The position numbers and the translations under genes are program-made. The notes beneath the pieces were generated by a model. It was not told where the DNA came from. It did not search any database and saw only the letters and a program-made list of their open reading frames with translations. A stretch of 64,000 bases of DNA, taken from Lunularia cruciata. Its lineage: Eukaryota > Streptophyta > Marchantiopsida > Lunulariales > Lunulariaceae. The DNA is taken from assembly GCA_948567375.1 (NCBI GenBank), contig OX419756.1, positions 65,574,552 to 65,638,551 of the forward strand. The letters run 5' to 3'. This document shows positions 1-10,963 of the stretch, piece after piece (within the stretch, counting starts at the first letter, position 1; each line of letters opens with the position of its first letter).

Positions 1-2940
1 TGTAAGGATTACCCCTACACTCCTCAATTTCTCTCTATGTTCTCCTTTGCATCTCTTGAGTGATGAAAAGTGAACTCAACTCCCAATTCTAGAGAAGAGA
101 CATCAAGTGCTTGCTTTGGAGTAAGTCACTTCTAGCTCTCATGGTCCATTTGTCAATTCTTGGGGATCAAAGGACCACCTTAGGGATCTTCTTCATGGCT
201 TCCTTTCCTCTAAACATTTTTTAACAAAGGCATAACAACTATAAAGAACTTTCAACTGCAAAGGGCTTGACATTGCACAAGAATTCTTTGGAGAAGTTCT
301 TGTCCAATACTTGGTTTGATAGACAAGGATTCTTTGGTAATTTTCCTCAAGGGATGATCTATCATTGTCTACATATGAGAACTCTTTGATGGGTGTCAAT
401 GGTCATTGGTGTTGGTTATTTGTCCAAGTGACAATGCCATTCAAATCAACGTATGGTCTTTGGTTTTGAATATCTTTGGCTTCAAAGACTCTTTGTACTT
501 GTGCTTTTAGTACTTAACCTCTTCTTTGAACTCAATAATTTTTATACCATTCCTTTGTATAGGAAGATCTTTTGTGATGTATTAGTTGTATCCAAATAAG
601 TGCATAGATGAAATCCAAAGAATGCACATAGTAGAGGTTTTTTCCCCATGAACATGAAAATAACTTGCTCTGTCTTCACCCCAAAAAAGTCAAAAAATTT
701 TGAAAATTTTGCAAAAAGGTTGGGACTACAATCTTCTAACCATTTGATGAATGTTTCTTGTTGAAAAAAGAAGTGACAATCTGGTCTTGCATGGCTTGGC
801 TAAGTGTCCTTAAATGTGACTAACATGTGATGCCATCTTTCAACCTTGCATCCTCTGCCAATACTTACCTCCAACATGATTTCATCCATGATTAGGGCTT
901 GTGATACCAACTATCAAGGATTGGGACAAAGTTTTCCCAAACACAAAATGCTTCATAGTAAAAACTCTAAAGCCAATTCCATAACAAAAGTGTTTGATGG
1001 AATTTCTCTAATTATCCTCTTTGAGTTTCCATCACCCAAGGGCTAATAGTTGATTCCTCAAGTTGAGAGAACTCCGGTCCTTTTCTCTAAACTATCCCTC
1101 TTGCCATTGTGAGAAATAAAGTCTACTACTTTGGAGGTTTTCATACTGCCAAGCTCACAAACTCTCTCAATTAGCTACAAGCTTTTAATTGAACTCCCTC
1201 CAAAATACTGCAAAAGTGAATTGGTGATTTCTCTCGTTCAACCCATCATTAATTTCAAGTCACACCTCTGCCTTGCACTATCGTTCCATCAATCTTCCAT
1301 TGACATCCTCAAGTGAGATTCTTTGAGCAATTACAATATTTGCATGAATAAATTCATATGGTAGTAGTCCTTGCATTCCCAAGAAAGTACAATATTCAAT
1401 ATCTTCTTTGGCTAAAGGACATCTTTCCTTCCTTTAGAATGATACCCGTCCTTCTGAATGGTACACTTTCTTCCAAAAGAGTGACAATACTAACCTTTAG
1501 AATAACCATGATAATAAATATTTGGATTAAGCATCTTCTTCCAAAAAACTCATAGATACTTAAATGCATCCTATCTATTTACATGGCTTCTTAGTACTTA
1601 TTTATACAAAATCAAAGAAAAAGGGACAGTTCTTTTTCAAATCATGGGTACCAAAGGAATTGTAGATTAAAATTTGTTATCTATTCATCAAACCAACAAA
1701 TCAAATAGATATAAAATCTATTAAAATCAAAGAATTGCTTCTTCTTCACACCTTTAAGTGATCATTTTTACAAAATACAACATCATACCACCAGATTAAA
1801 TTTATCCTACGTATTAATGAGATTTAATAAACTAGATTAATCATGAAATATTATATCTTTGATAATTGACTCTAAAGAAATTCATCTCCAATTTATCATG
1901 GTCCTCTTAGATTACATCTTTTAAAGGAAGCAACGTAATAGGATAGGTTCTAACACCAAGAATCGATCCATCTTTCTCTAGTTTAGATTGAGATAACCAT
2001 CAAGGATCTTATTGCTCAATTATGGTGCAATTATACACACATAATCTAAATGTTTCTATATTTGCACCATGTGTTAGCATAATTTTCCTTGCACTATTGA
2101 GTCTATTTCTCAACATTTAGCAATCTTACAATGAAAAGTCCGATGATTTGGACTCAACCTTACTAATCACATGAGTTCTATAAAGGGTGCACTATGATAG
2201 TCTTTATTTAGGAGACATGTGAATTGGAGTCCAAACTACCATCCACTTGGATGTTTTAGGTTGGCTTGAAGAGGAAGCTATGAAAGAGTCCAAGAAGTCT
2301 AACTAGAAACAGTGAATGGAATTGTAGGAAGCTAGAGTTATACTCTTAATCCAAATTCAGAAGACTCAAGTTCAAAAACAGAAGAGTTATGACAAGCCAT
2401 TGCAAAAGTGAAAAGGGCTATATTTCAACAAAGTAGATTGTATTATGCTCTTTGATTCCATTTGTTACAAGTGAGCAAAGAAGAAGTTTCTCTCAAATTA
2501 TTTTGATATTTATTATTAGGGAAGGAGAATAGTAATCATAATCATAATACAAAATTGATAAGAGATAGACACCTTCATAGAACCAAGTATAAGATTTGAA
2601 ACTTTGTAGGTGATAATACTTCACTCTAAAAAGCATGTGAGACCAAAACCCATATGGAAGCCTATGACTTCAGATTCCTTTATCTAAAAGTTATAACTAA
2701 AAAGTAAAGATTGTACTGAAGTATTTGATATGGTAATTTTGGAGATTATAGAAAGAAGAGCTTAGAGGAGGAGGAAATCCATATGTATCACTTTTATACA
2801 AATCCATCACTTAGTCGGCTTATCAATCTATGTACCAAGGTAAGAGAGCTTCGGACACAGAGTGAGTGAGTAGGAGGAGGCAGGATCAGTGCAACGTATT
2901 CGCTTCAAATTAAATAAATTATTACTTTGTTTTTATAAAT
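1..2940. other. No supported gene; probable decayed LTR-element DNA at left
   Basis: No open frame with recognisable protein similarity was found. The minus strand from about 890 down to 600 is unusually open for the window and follows a primer-site-like sequence, so it may be an eroded gag start, but no family motif is visible. The remainder to 2940 is AT-rich with only short chance frames. Confidence 0.4.
896..909 (-). other. Primer-binding-site-like sequence of an LTR element
   Basis: Read on the minus strand this is TGGTATCACAAGCC, close to the TGGTATCAGAGC sequence that many plant LTR elements use to pair with initiator Met-tRNA. An ATG follows about 15 bases downstream on the minus strand. 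If real, the 5' LTR would lie to the right of 910 and the element body to the left. No matching second LTR was identified, so this is tentative. Confidence 0.3.
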
Positions 2941-2956
2941 TGTTTAAGAATTTATT

Positions 2957-3150
2957 TCAAGGTAGATGAGGTGCACATTCCTGTCCTGTCTGTCTCAGCC
3001 AGTAACCACATAAATCATGATTAAGATCCCAAAATATGCAAAGTCTCACAAGCACGCCTACCGGTAGTGCTGCTTCGAAGCTCTATATACTGCGTGGTCA
3101 AAGCCAGCAACCAGAATTCCTCTACCACATTTGCGTGACGATCGTTCCGA
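2957..3150 (+). repeat. Diverged duplicate of the proline-rich gene promoter
   Basis: This block matches 4224-4430 over most of its length. Shared strings include TTTCAAGGTA-ATGAG-TGCACATTCCTG, AAGTCTC-CAAGCACGC, GTAGTGCTGCTTCGAAGCT, a TATA-like ATATACTGC and GCAACCAG. The coding part that follows the 4224-4430 copy is absent here, so this is an orphan promoter left by a local duplication or by truncation of a second gene copy. Confidence 0.7.
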
Positions 3151-3209
3151 GGCCTAGGGTATTTCATACTAGTTAATATCAATGCCCTTAACGCATTCAT
3201 CACAAAATA

Positions 3210-4223
3210 ATTTCGAAATCAAATACCAAAGTTAATTGTATCTATCAACCATTGAAATGAATTTCCATAGATTCATTTAATTACATTTCTATAGAATCTT
3301 ATGTGGGCTTTGTTGTTTCCTACAGCAGCTAGTAATTCTGCAACCCTGTTCCCCATCTTTGAGTTCTATGGTCTCGTCCATTCTGTATCATGCCCTATCA
3401 TGCCCTACTGTAGTCTACCATGCCTACTCTAGGACCTGTCTATTCCGCTCTGGACACTCCAGGTCCAGTCCCGTGAGCTCTTATGTGATTATTTCCCGTG
3501 ATCCTCACAATGAGATCAATGAGATGTTCTGTTCTTTATTCTTTATGAAACCAGAATTCATTTATATCACATTTCAAATTCGAAAATTTTACTTGTCCAA
3601 AGAATAAAAGCAACATAAATCCTAATGTCTCATTTCCGTACTCTTAAAACCAAGGAACACAAAAAAAATTGATAACAAAAGATCAGGACACATCATGATA
3701 AATAAATATTTAAAAGAAATTAGTTACACTCTAACTTTTTATAGAATTATTATGACTTTCATTCTAAAACCATTTAGACCAAACTTAAATAAAACCAAAC
3801 CAAAATAAATTCTTATATATTTTTATCCTATAGGCACCAAATGTACACTGGAAATTTCTTCACGTCTCTCTTATCTCTCCTCGTTCCTCGTCGACGCTAC
3901 GCTAATCCTTTGTATGAATCAACCGTTTATAGATTTCGTATATGTTTAGCTATATTCATATATATGTATAACTATATTCACTTAGTCTTCTTCGGGCTTT
4001 CCATAGACAGTCCTCTAATAATGATACAGATTTTCAACTTATTATCACACAACTTCCTTTAGTTTCTGAGTACGGTATTAGCAGAATCCAAAATCCTTCC
4101 ACTGTATATGGTGATGTTCCGTACAGTCCGTACATGTCGAAAGTACCGACTACCGCTCTAGAAAAGAATGAATCGAATGAATGTTCCGAAAGAATAACAC
4201 TACCGAATTCGAATTTCAGTGTT
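3210..4223. other. Intergenic; nothing supported
   Basis: AT-rich sequence between the two promoter copies. Short frames at 3359-3607 and 3841-4062 have no recognisable composition or motif and are taken as chance. Confidence 0.4.
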
Positions 4224-4430
4224 CAGAACTTTCAAGGTAAATGAGATGCACATTCCTGCTTGGAGTCTAGCAATCATAGACATGAGTTAGTTCCAAGAAA
4301 ATATTGAAAGTCTCGCAAGCACGCTGACTGGTAAGGGAATGGTAGTGCTGCTTCGAAGCTACATATACTGCTGCATGATCACCGTTAGCAACCAGTATGT
4401 CCGTCACCATACTTTGAGTGACGATTGTAG
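4224..4430 (+). promoter_or_regulatory. Promoter of the proline-rich protein gene
   Basis: Sequence conserved with 2957-3150, which argues that the shared part was functional. A TATA-like ATATAC lies at 4363-4368, about 100 bases before the ATG. A short upstream frame (ATG at 4396, stop at 4414-4416) would sit near the start of any transcript that begins about 30 bases after the TATA. The transcription start is inferred, not seen. Confidence 0.5.
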
Positions 4431-4465
4431 ACGCAGGACTTGCAGAAATCGGGACTATTGCCAAC

Positions 4466-4942
4466 ATGGGAAAGATGAATCACTTCACTACTGGCTCATT
4501 CATGGTTTTGGTATGTTGCGTGTGCATCGGAGGAATGCTGTTGCCCACAGCAATCGCATCCCGCGTTCTCATGGCGGATAATCCATCAGCACCACCACCA
4601 GCCTCGCACACTTCCGATCCTGATTTCCATCTACCCCGTTTACCCACACTGCCCCCTCTACCCAATACTTTTCCTGGATCGAATCCGCCTTCTGCGCACC
4701 CTTCCCCATCTTCCAGGTCCAATCCTGTTTCCCCCACACTGCCCCCGCTACCCACTATCGTTCAGCTTCCGAGTCTACCTCCTTTCCGTCTACCTTCTAT
4801 CCCTTCCGTCCCACTCCCCCCTCATCCACCTCCTTCTCCCAGAGCTACACATTCCCCTCCTCCTCCACACAATGCGTCTCCTGCTCGGTCTCCGGAATCT
4901 CATGATCACTCTGCCAGGGCTCCCAGTTCTCATAGTGGGTGA
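4466..4942 (+). CDS. Secreted proline-rich cell-wall-type protein
   Basis: Predicted 158 residues. ATG 4466 is the first in-frame ATG. The N-terminus (MGKMNHFTTG, then a hydrophobic core with FMVLVCCVCIGGMLL, then ATAIAS-type small residues) reads as a signal peptide cleaved around residue 33. The mature part is almost all Pro, Ser, Leu and His, with repeated LPxLPPLP, SPTLPPLP and PPPPH motifs. This matches hydroxyproline-rich or proline-rich extracellular proteins of plants, which are secreted into the wall where prolines may be hydroxylated and glycosylated. There is no Cys-rich (LTP-type) C-terminal domain. The frame ends ordinarily at TGA; a 3' exon cannot be excluded. Its own promoter is conserved in an orphan copy upstream. 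Expression and exact role are unknown. Confidence 0.65.
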   Translation: MGKMNHFTTGSFMVLVCCVCIGGMLLPTAIASRVLMADNPSAPPPASHTSDPDFHLPRLPTLPPLPNTFPGSNPPSAHPSPSSRSNPVSPTLPPLPTIVQLPSLPPFRLPSIPSVPLPPHPPPSPRATHSPPPPHNASPARSPESHDHSARAPSSHSG

Positions 4943-5365
4943 TCGTCCGTCAAGCTGAGACTTCAGAGACTCTGCTGACAATTTTACTTCACACCGGGGA
5001 TGATCATCAGCTGTCTCATATTTGTAGATTTACTGATGCGGACGCCTTATTGCTTAACTCATCCGCACATTGGTTGACTTTCTTAGAAGAGCTTCCTGCT
5101 CTCGCAGTTGGTTTACAGATGTAAAGTTTACAAGTCCGAATTTAAGTTTCCGTTTGAGTGCTGTTATGGTGGCTACAAAAGCTTGGATCCTTCTGCAGAT
5201 TTGCCTTTCTTTGAGTTTCGACTCGCCGACTAACACTGGCACCAACCGCGTGGATGAACTGAGGTAGCAATGTCCTCAGTGCTCAAGAGTACACGGAAAT
5301 TCGAAATGAAATAAGCGCTAAGCACATGACTCTAGGATGAGCCAAGATAGGTAGCTGCCGAAAGC

Positions 5366-5960
5366 CATTCGGTAGAATCCTGTGCTCATAGGTCGCAGCA
5401 TGGGTAACTACTATTCGTTGAAATAAACTTGCTCAAAATGCTGCTCCTCGGTACACCGGGGAACACTTCGGTTCTGTCATTAAGAAGCGGGGAATTCCGC
5501 TTATGTGATGTCTTTTGGAATTGGAATAAAGTTTACTATGCCCGAATTATCTTTCCTTTCCTTCCCGAGATCTGGATGGATTGACCTTATGAGTTATTAA
5601 AGAGAAAATAAAGCAACAATTGCATGAGATCCTTCGAGAGATATTACGTTCCCCAATTGTACCTCTTACCGCGTCTAGCTGCAGAAACCTACTCGTAGAA
5701 TCCTGTGCTCATAGGTCGCATGTCTAACTATTTGTGGAAATAAGTTAGCTCAAAGGGGTGCCTGAATGAATGCTGCTCCTCGGTACACCGAAGAGCACTT
5801 CGGTTCTGTCACTAAGTAGCTCAAAGGGGTGCCTGAATGAATGCTGCTCCTCGATTCACCGAAGAGCACTTCGGTTCTGTCACTAAGAAGCGTGGAATAA
5901 CGCTCATGTGATGTCTTTCATAATTGCAATAAAGTTCACTCTGCCCGAATTAGACCAACT
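5366..5960 (+). repeat. Duplicated 3'-flank repeats, including a 71-base tandem pair
   Basis: Two related blocks (about 5366-5560 and 5694-5955) share GTAGAATCCTGTGCTCATAGG, the CTGCTCCTCGGTACACCG...CACTTCGGTTCTGTCA segment, AAGAAGCG, then a GTGATGTCTTT...AATAAAGTT...CTGCCCGAATTA ending. Within the second block, 5746-5816 and 5817-5887 are a near-identical tandem pair with a 71-base period. AATAAA at 5525-5530 and its counterpart at about 5928 look like polyadenylation signals, so the blocks may be duplicated 3'-UTR of the upstream gene. Confidence 0.65.
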
Positions 5961-5999
5961 TCAGCTTTTCTGAAATTTCTGCCCGAATTAGACCAACCA

Positions 6000-7150
6000 G
6001 TCAATAAGACGAAAAGTTTGACATTTTGTAATATATGAGGTGTTATTAAAAAAAATTTGATGAGGTCCTTCACAAGAAATTACATTCCCCAGATGTACTT
6101 GTACTTCTCACAGCGTCTAGAAAGTAAACTTGTCCAGACCATGCGACCTCGAACTCCGTAATTTGCAAGTCCTGAACAAAGATCGTTCTGGTTTAGACCA
6201 ACCTGAGCGTTATTGATTGGACTTCTCACTTGAAGGGAAGTCTTTTAGTAGAAGTTTTTAGAGTGAAAGAGAGTTTGAAGTGAAGTGAACTATCACCTCC
6301 AAGACTAATTTGGAAGTTATTTGTAGTGAAAGTGATCTTTAGTTTTCCCTTTTCTATAGTGTGCCATAAGGTAACACTGCATTTGTGTGGGACGATTGGG
6401 ACGGTTACTTCACAAGAGGTTAAACAAAAAATAATAAATGAATTATAGCTTAGTGATTTCTCTTCACTTTTGGTCACTTGGATATTTTAAGGAACAACCT
6501 ATTCTTACCAACTTTACTAGTATTAGGGTGACAATAAATCACCATAATTCAATATTGACAATATTTAGCATGCGATTCAAAAACTGAATATAATCTTTAA
6601 ATTATATATTGATAATGTTGACTCAATCTAGATATCTAATATAGAAGATTGAAAATGTACATGCAAATAAGTAGAATACCATATAATTTTATATCTTTTA
6701 AAAATAAAAGGAGAATTGTATTTGATATATCGTAATGAGTGAATTAATAGTGACTATAAAAATTTGATGTAAAAGACATAAAATCACACACTAGAAAATG
6801 CAAGTGATCAAATGAACATTGGTTTAATGTTGTTTTTTATTTAAAAAAAATATTATAATTATGCATTAAAATTTCAGAATGAGTGAATATGGATGAAGAT
6901 TGATTCTATGTTTATAATTGATGTACAAATAATATTAAAATCAAGGATTGAAAATTTCATTAACCATTGAAATAATCAAGCATTGAATACCAATAAAGAT
7001 GAAAATATAAAAATTTTAAGGTTAATATGGATAAAAATATTTAATTATGTATTTTAACAAAAAAAATAAACTTTTTCATTGCTGATCTAAATAATCTTTT
7101 TTTCAAATTTTACAATCCAAAATTTTAAATTAATACTAGAATCAATGTAA
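6000..7150. other. AT-rich intergenic DNA; nothing supported
   Basis: Strongly AT-rich with runs of A and T and no credible coding frame on either strand. Confidence 0.4.
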
Positions 7151-7159
7151 GGTGTGATG

Positions 7160-7960
7160 AGTGTGGTTAGTGTGGTGAGTTGTTGATGCTTTGGTGCAAT
7201 CTTGATTTGGTTATAGCCACTAAAATCATCTCCAAAACTGTATCTCTCATGACTCTTCTAACCAACATCTCCAACACATTGTAGTCCCATTGCTGCTTTG
7301 AGATCAAGAAATCATCCATCTCCGACTTCTTCCTTGAAATCTTTGTTGATGATGTTGAACTAGTAGTGCAAGTACTCCTTGTGTGCATTGGACTACCCTT
7401 GCTAGGGGTAAATTCTTGAGAAGAATGTATATCATCTGCAAAACATGCTATCTTCTTCTCTTGTGCCAAAAGCTCCAAGTTAAGACCTTTGGAGTTTGAG
7501 CATTCTCTCTTTTCATACTTGCTCTCCATCACATCTATAGAAACTATCCTCTTGCCTCTATTTTTCATAGGAGGCACTTGGGCTTCACCACCTCCCTCTT
7601 TCTCTTTATTTTCCCCCTCATAACCCCTTCCTCATGGTATGTAGAATTTGTGCAGTTCTGTTGGATGTGACCTCTACTTCCACAATAAAAATAAATTTTG
7701 TCATTAAAATTGCTACTTGCTTGACCTCCTCTATATGGATAGTTCCTTAAACCCTAGATCCTCTCTCAACATTTTGGCCTACCTCTTTCTTCTCCCATAG
7801 TTGCATTGCATTGATCTTGAGATCTGCAAGTTGCTCCATAATAGTTTGAAGGGGATCTTTTGGTGGAGGTGCAACAATAGGAGCAACTCCTACTTGTGGT
7901 GGCACCTTTCCCAGGATCAAAAGCCCATGATCATTGTGCTCCATAAACTCCATTTGGGTA
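7160..7960 (-). pseudogene. Retrotransposon gag remnant with degenerate zinc knuckle
   Basis: Two minus-strand frames (7747-7953 and 7167-7577), joined through stops, read as one gag-like protein. The upstream part carries PLQTIMEQLADLKINAM. Between them, at about 7620-7740, is YFYCGSRGHIQQNC, a CX2CX4HX4C zinc knuckle whose first Cys has become Tyr. Downstream is a Ser/Lys-rich tail. This arrangement is typical of Ty3/gypsy-type gag. No matching polymerase lies next to it, and the frame is interrupted, so it is a relic. Confidence 0.6.
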
Positions 7961-8279
7961 ACTTGTCAAAGTTATCCATTCCAAAGTGAACATTCAACAA
8001 TGTAATGTCCCATTTGGTGGAAGAAATCAAATTGGATTGAAAGAACAATGAATTACAAAATTGACTATTTTGTGAGCAAAAAGTCATTCATCGATCTACT
8101 AAGGAGAAACATGAATAAAGATTACATAAATTTCATGTGGTTAGGCCAACATCCACCTATGTCTACAATTGCACAAAATTTTATTCACTAAAGAAGTATC
8201 CAAAATTCTCAACTTACTATAGACACTAGAATATCTATATGCACTTGGATTTGTCATCTCTTATCTAGTTTTGGAATGT

Positions 8280-8873
8280 GTGGTGCAAATTGATCCTATA
8301 TCTAACCCTAGATTGTATGGTACCAAGTGATACATGTCACCTTATAGAGTTTTGCAAATGGGATCCATTCCCACAGCTTCTTGCATGGTACATTCCTACA
8401 AGACCCATTCTTGTAATAGAATCTTGTAGTCCCAAAGTAGAATCCCATACAAGCCATTCCCACAACCATCATTGTAGCTCCTGTAGCCAATTTTGCAAGT
8501 CCAAAAGCCCATCTTGTAGGAGCAAATCCTATAGCTCCCTTAGGACACATTTTTCTTGAACTTCAATTAGATGTAACTTTTTTAGAACTCCATTTTCTAT
8601 TATCTTGGTATTTATGGAAATTCCTTGACAAAATGCTTCCAATGAGATAAATTAAGACTCATTTAAATTCTAATTTATAAAGAAATCAATCCTGATATGA
8701 ATTTACTTTTTATGTACTCCCATAAATAGAATCTTGTAATTTGAATATTTATCCCCGTACTTAATCTTCTACACTCCCATAGAAGATCTATATTGTATTT
8801 ACTCTTCAATGTTCTTGTAGGATAATTTTCCAATAAAGCATTTCTATAATTAATCAAACTCCACACTTAATAA
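8280..8873 (-). repeat. Probable 3' LTR region of a Ty1/copia relic
   Basis: This lies immediately after the polypurine tract at 8874-8885 (minus-strand reading), where a copia 3' LTR is expected. It has no coding frame of its own. The outer boundary was not established because no second LTR copy was found. Confidence 0.35.
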
Positions 8874-9048
8874 TCTCCCACTTGGACTCTAACATTACTT
8901 GTTACCTAATGTATATGACTTCTCTAATTAATGAACTCTGAAATCTAATTGCAACTATGCATTGATTGAGCTTCTCAATTGTAACTACCCTGGGAAAGAT
9001 ATCTACAAGATTGGTAACTCCAAGAATGTTTACTTCAGGTGCTAGCTT
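8874..9048 (-). pseudogene. Ty1/copia polyprotein C-terminus and polypurine tract
   Basis: On the minus strand the frame from about 9048 to 8905 reads VNILGVTNLVDIFPRVVT then EKLNQCIVAI. This resembles the 'ADIFTK...EKL..C' end of copia RNase H. It is followed at 8874-8885 by CCAAGTGGGAGA, the usual copia polypurine tract. The body of the element is missing because the LTR of another family begins at 9049, which suggests insertion into or recombination with the copia copy. Confidence 0.5.
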
Positions 9049-9861
9049 TGACAACCCGGCAAATATCACTTTTGCGGTAATCAAGTAAGTAAAGTTCATT
9101 CACGTAGAGATACGAGTCAGAAATGTCCAAATACAGAGCAAAGTAACAGTTTCAGTTCTTCTTGGTTGTGTCTTTAATCTCTCAAGTAGAAACCACACCC
9201 AGAAGAGAGTAACAAGCACTGATTCTCAATCTTGTCACAAATTAACACTTCTTAATCACAACTCCATCAAATCTTTCCAAACAATCTTGATTGTGATGAT
9301 TTAGGCTCTCCCAAAAATGGCACTTCACTGTAAAACGACTTTGCCTCAAAATTGTGTTCCACCCCTCCATTGAAGGCACAACTTCCTCGATCAAAATTGC
9401 TTCACATCAACTTTGCATTGCACTCACAAATGCAGAATACTACCATCACTACAATTCCTCTCAAATCTGTCAAGGCATTGCTTCGATTATGCTTCACTCA
9501 AGATCAAACACACATAATGAAGATCAAGGCTGCGGAATCCAACATCCAACAAGCACACTGACTTGCACTTCAAATTTCTCCACACACTCATAAACATAGA
9601 CACAAAGTTGATACTTGGAATCAAGCTCAAGCAACGAGCACTACTTCACAACACTTCGATTTATCTATTCTCAAAAATAATGAGCACTGAACAACATAAG
9701 ACTACAAAGGCCACTCTTAAATAGTGAAGCAATCAAAAATTATCTTCCTAATGTACCTCTTCCTAACAACTCTACAAACCTGCAGATCCAAAATGACAGT
9801 GCACTTCTTCATATCTACCTATTCAAATCTCAAATTGGTTATTAATCCGATCCTATGTCTA
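9049..9861 (-). mobile_element. LTR, coiled-coil element family (copy 1)
   Basis: About 813 bases matching 48738-49551 and 51267-52080 throughout. On the minus strand the end is GCCGGGTTGTCA, and a TATTTAAGAG box lies near 9708-9720. The coiled-coil frame runs into it from the right, with AAGAAGAAG purines just before the LTR, as a polypurine tract would be. It is taken as a 3' LTR because coding sequence lies upstream of it on the minus strand. No partner 5' LTR was found. Confidence 0.65.
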
Positions 9862-10082
9862 CTTCTTCTTCGGCTTTCAAACCGGAACCCAAAGTAACTT
9901 TACTTCCTAATATTCTATCCTTGGGTTTCATAACTCCTACATCTTCTACCAAATTTAATAGTTCTCTTTCCTGATCTGAAATTTCCCTAGTGAGTAATCT
10001 ATCTAACTTCTTATCTCCCGACTCACTCTTCTCTAATATCTCCAATGGTAACTCCGAAGACATCTGCACTCCTACTTCATCA
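9862..10082 (-). pseudogene. C-terminal fragment of the element-borne coiled-coil protein
   Basis: This minus-strand frame (stop at 9842, just inside the LTR) contains EVGVQ..., LEILEKSES and DKKLDRLL. It lines up with EVGVQVSLGELLETLKESG...DKEVDRLP in the 52115-52738 copy. Only the last quarter of the protein is present. At 10083 it abuts an integrase fragment on the opposite strand, so the copy was truncated by insertion or recombination. Confidence 0.6.
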
Positions 10083-10963
10083 TTTTGGTGCACCAATTGA
10101 GGTCTTGACTAATCAAGGTATAGTTCTTGGGAGATTTTTAGGTCTTGCATGACAAGGTCTTGATTGATCATCATACTATCTCCCAAGACCACCTTGAGGT
10201 AGATTGTTTAGTAGAGAGAGTGGTTCAAACTATAAAAAGAGGATTTCATAACTATGGTTTGTAGAGGGGCCCCAAGGAGATTGGGGATCTCTAATTACCT
10301 TGGTTGGCCGTGGGCTATCAATTTAGCAAACTAGACTCCTTAGCATCCTTCTTTCCTTAATTTCTACTCTATAGACAAGATTCAAATTTACTAGCAACCA
10401 TTCATCTCAATACTACTTTAGTTTTGGACTTGGATGATCTAGATGTGTGAATAAGCGCATGTTCTCAACAAGTAGAGACTTTTTGAAGAGTGATACCAAT
10501 GGCCTTTGAGAACTTAGCAATTGCTCAGCGTAGGGATACCATATGCTATATTACTATTTTAGGAGGAGGTTATTGATCCTTGATCTATCAATTTCATTTG
10601 GGTGATTATGTATATCTATAATAGATTGCAACAATGTCACTTGATGTGACTACAAGCCGCACTATTTTGAGAGTCCATGAGGTTTTGTCTTCTAGAGTCC
10701 TCATGTCAAAAGGACATGATGGTGTTATTTGGAAGGATTGTGTGTGCAATTATATAACATGCCATCTCTCAAACATTGATGGCACTATGGACCCAAGCTT
10801 GGCAATTGTATATGCATGCCTATGTTGTATATTATGTGATTCTTCTAGTGGAGCTGCTACTATGTTGGTGTGCAATAATTGTTTGGAAATATGGCACATT
10901 TTATGTTTTACTCCTCCTACTGTGGTTCCTCAAGGGTAGTGGCTATGTCCTCGCTATACTTGA
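10083..10963 (+). pseudogene. Ty3-type integrase fragment ending in a PHD finger (copy 1)
   Basis: The reading starts in the integrase core at FGAPIEVLTNQG (second catalytic Asp region, with Asp now Asn). It continues through the segment carrying the third acidic residue (VERVVQTIKRG, Glu kept), then LPWLAVGYQFS, LVLDLDDLDV, IPMAFENLAIAQRRDT and LGDYVYL, and ends in NIDGTMDPSLAIV and a PHD-type zinc finger. Stops and a few frame breaks show that it is dead. The last clean frame is 10634-10939. The same protein order, better preserved upstream, occurs at 35842-37555. Known plant chromoviruses carry a chromodomain at this place; here a histone-tail-reader-type finger takes it. Confidence 0.7.
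10826..10957 (+). other. PHD finger coding segment
   Basis: Zinc ligands follow the C4HC3 plan: CILC, 11 residues, CNNC, 4 residues (LEIW), HILC, about 13 residues, then WLCPRY, where the last Cys has become Tyr. The Trp before the final pair and the spacing are typical of PHD fingers. One TAG (10937-10939) interrupts it. The copy at 37416 keeps the same plan with different losses. Confidence 0.65.

Noticed and set aside
8278-8559. Opposed frames at 8278-8559 (plus) and 8308-8550 (minus)
   Set aside because: Neither has a recognisable motif; the place fits a copia LTR and the frames overlap on opposite strands.
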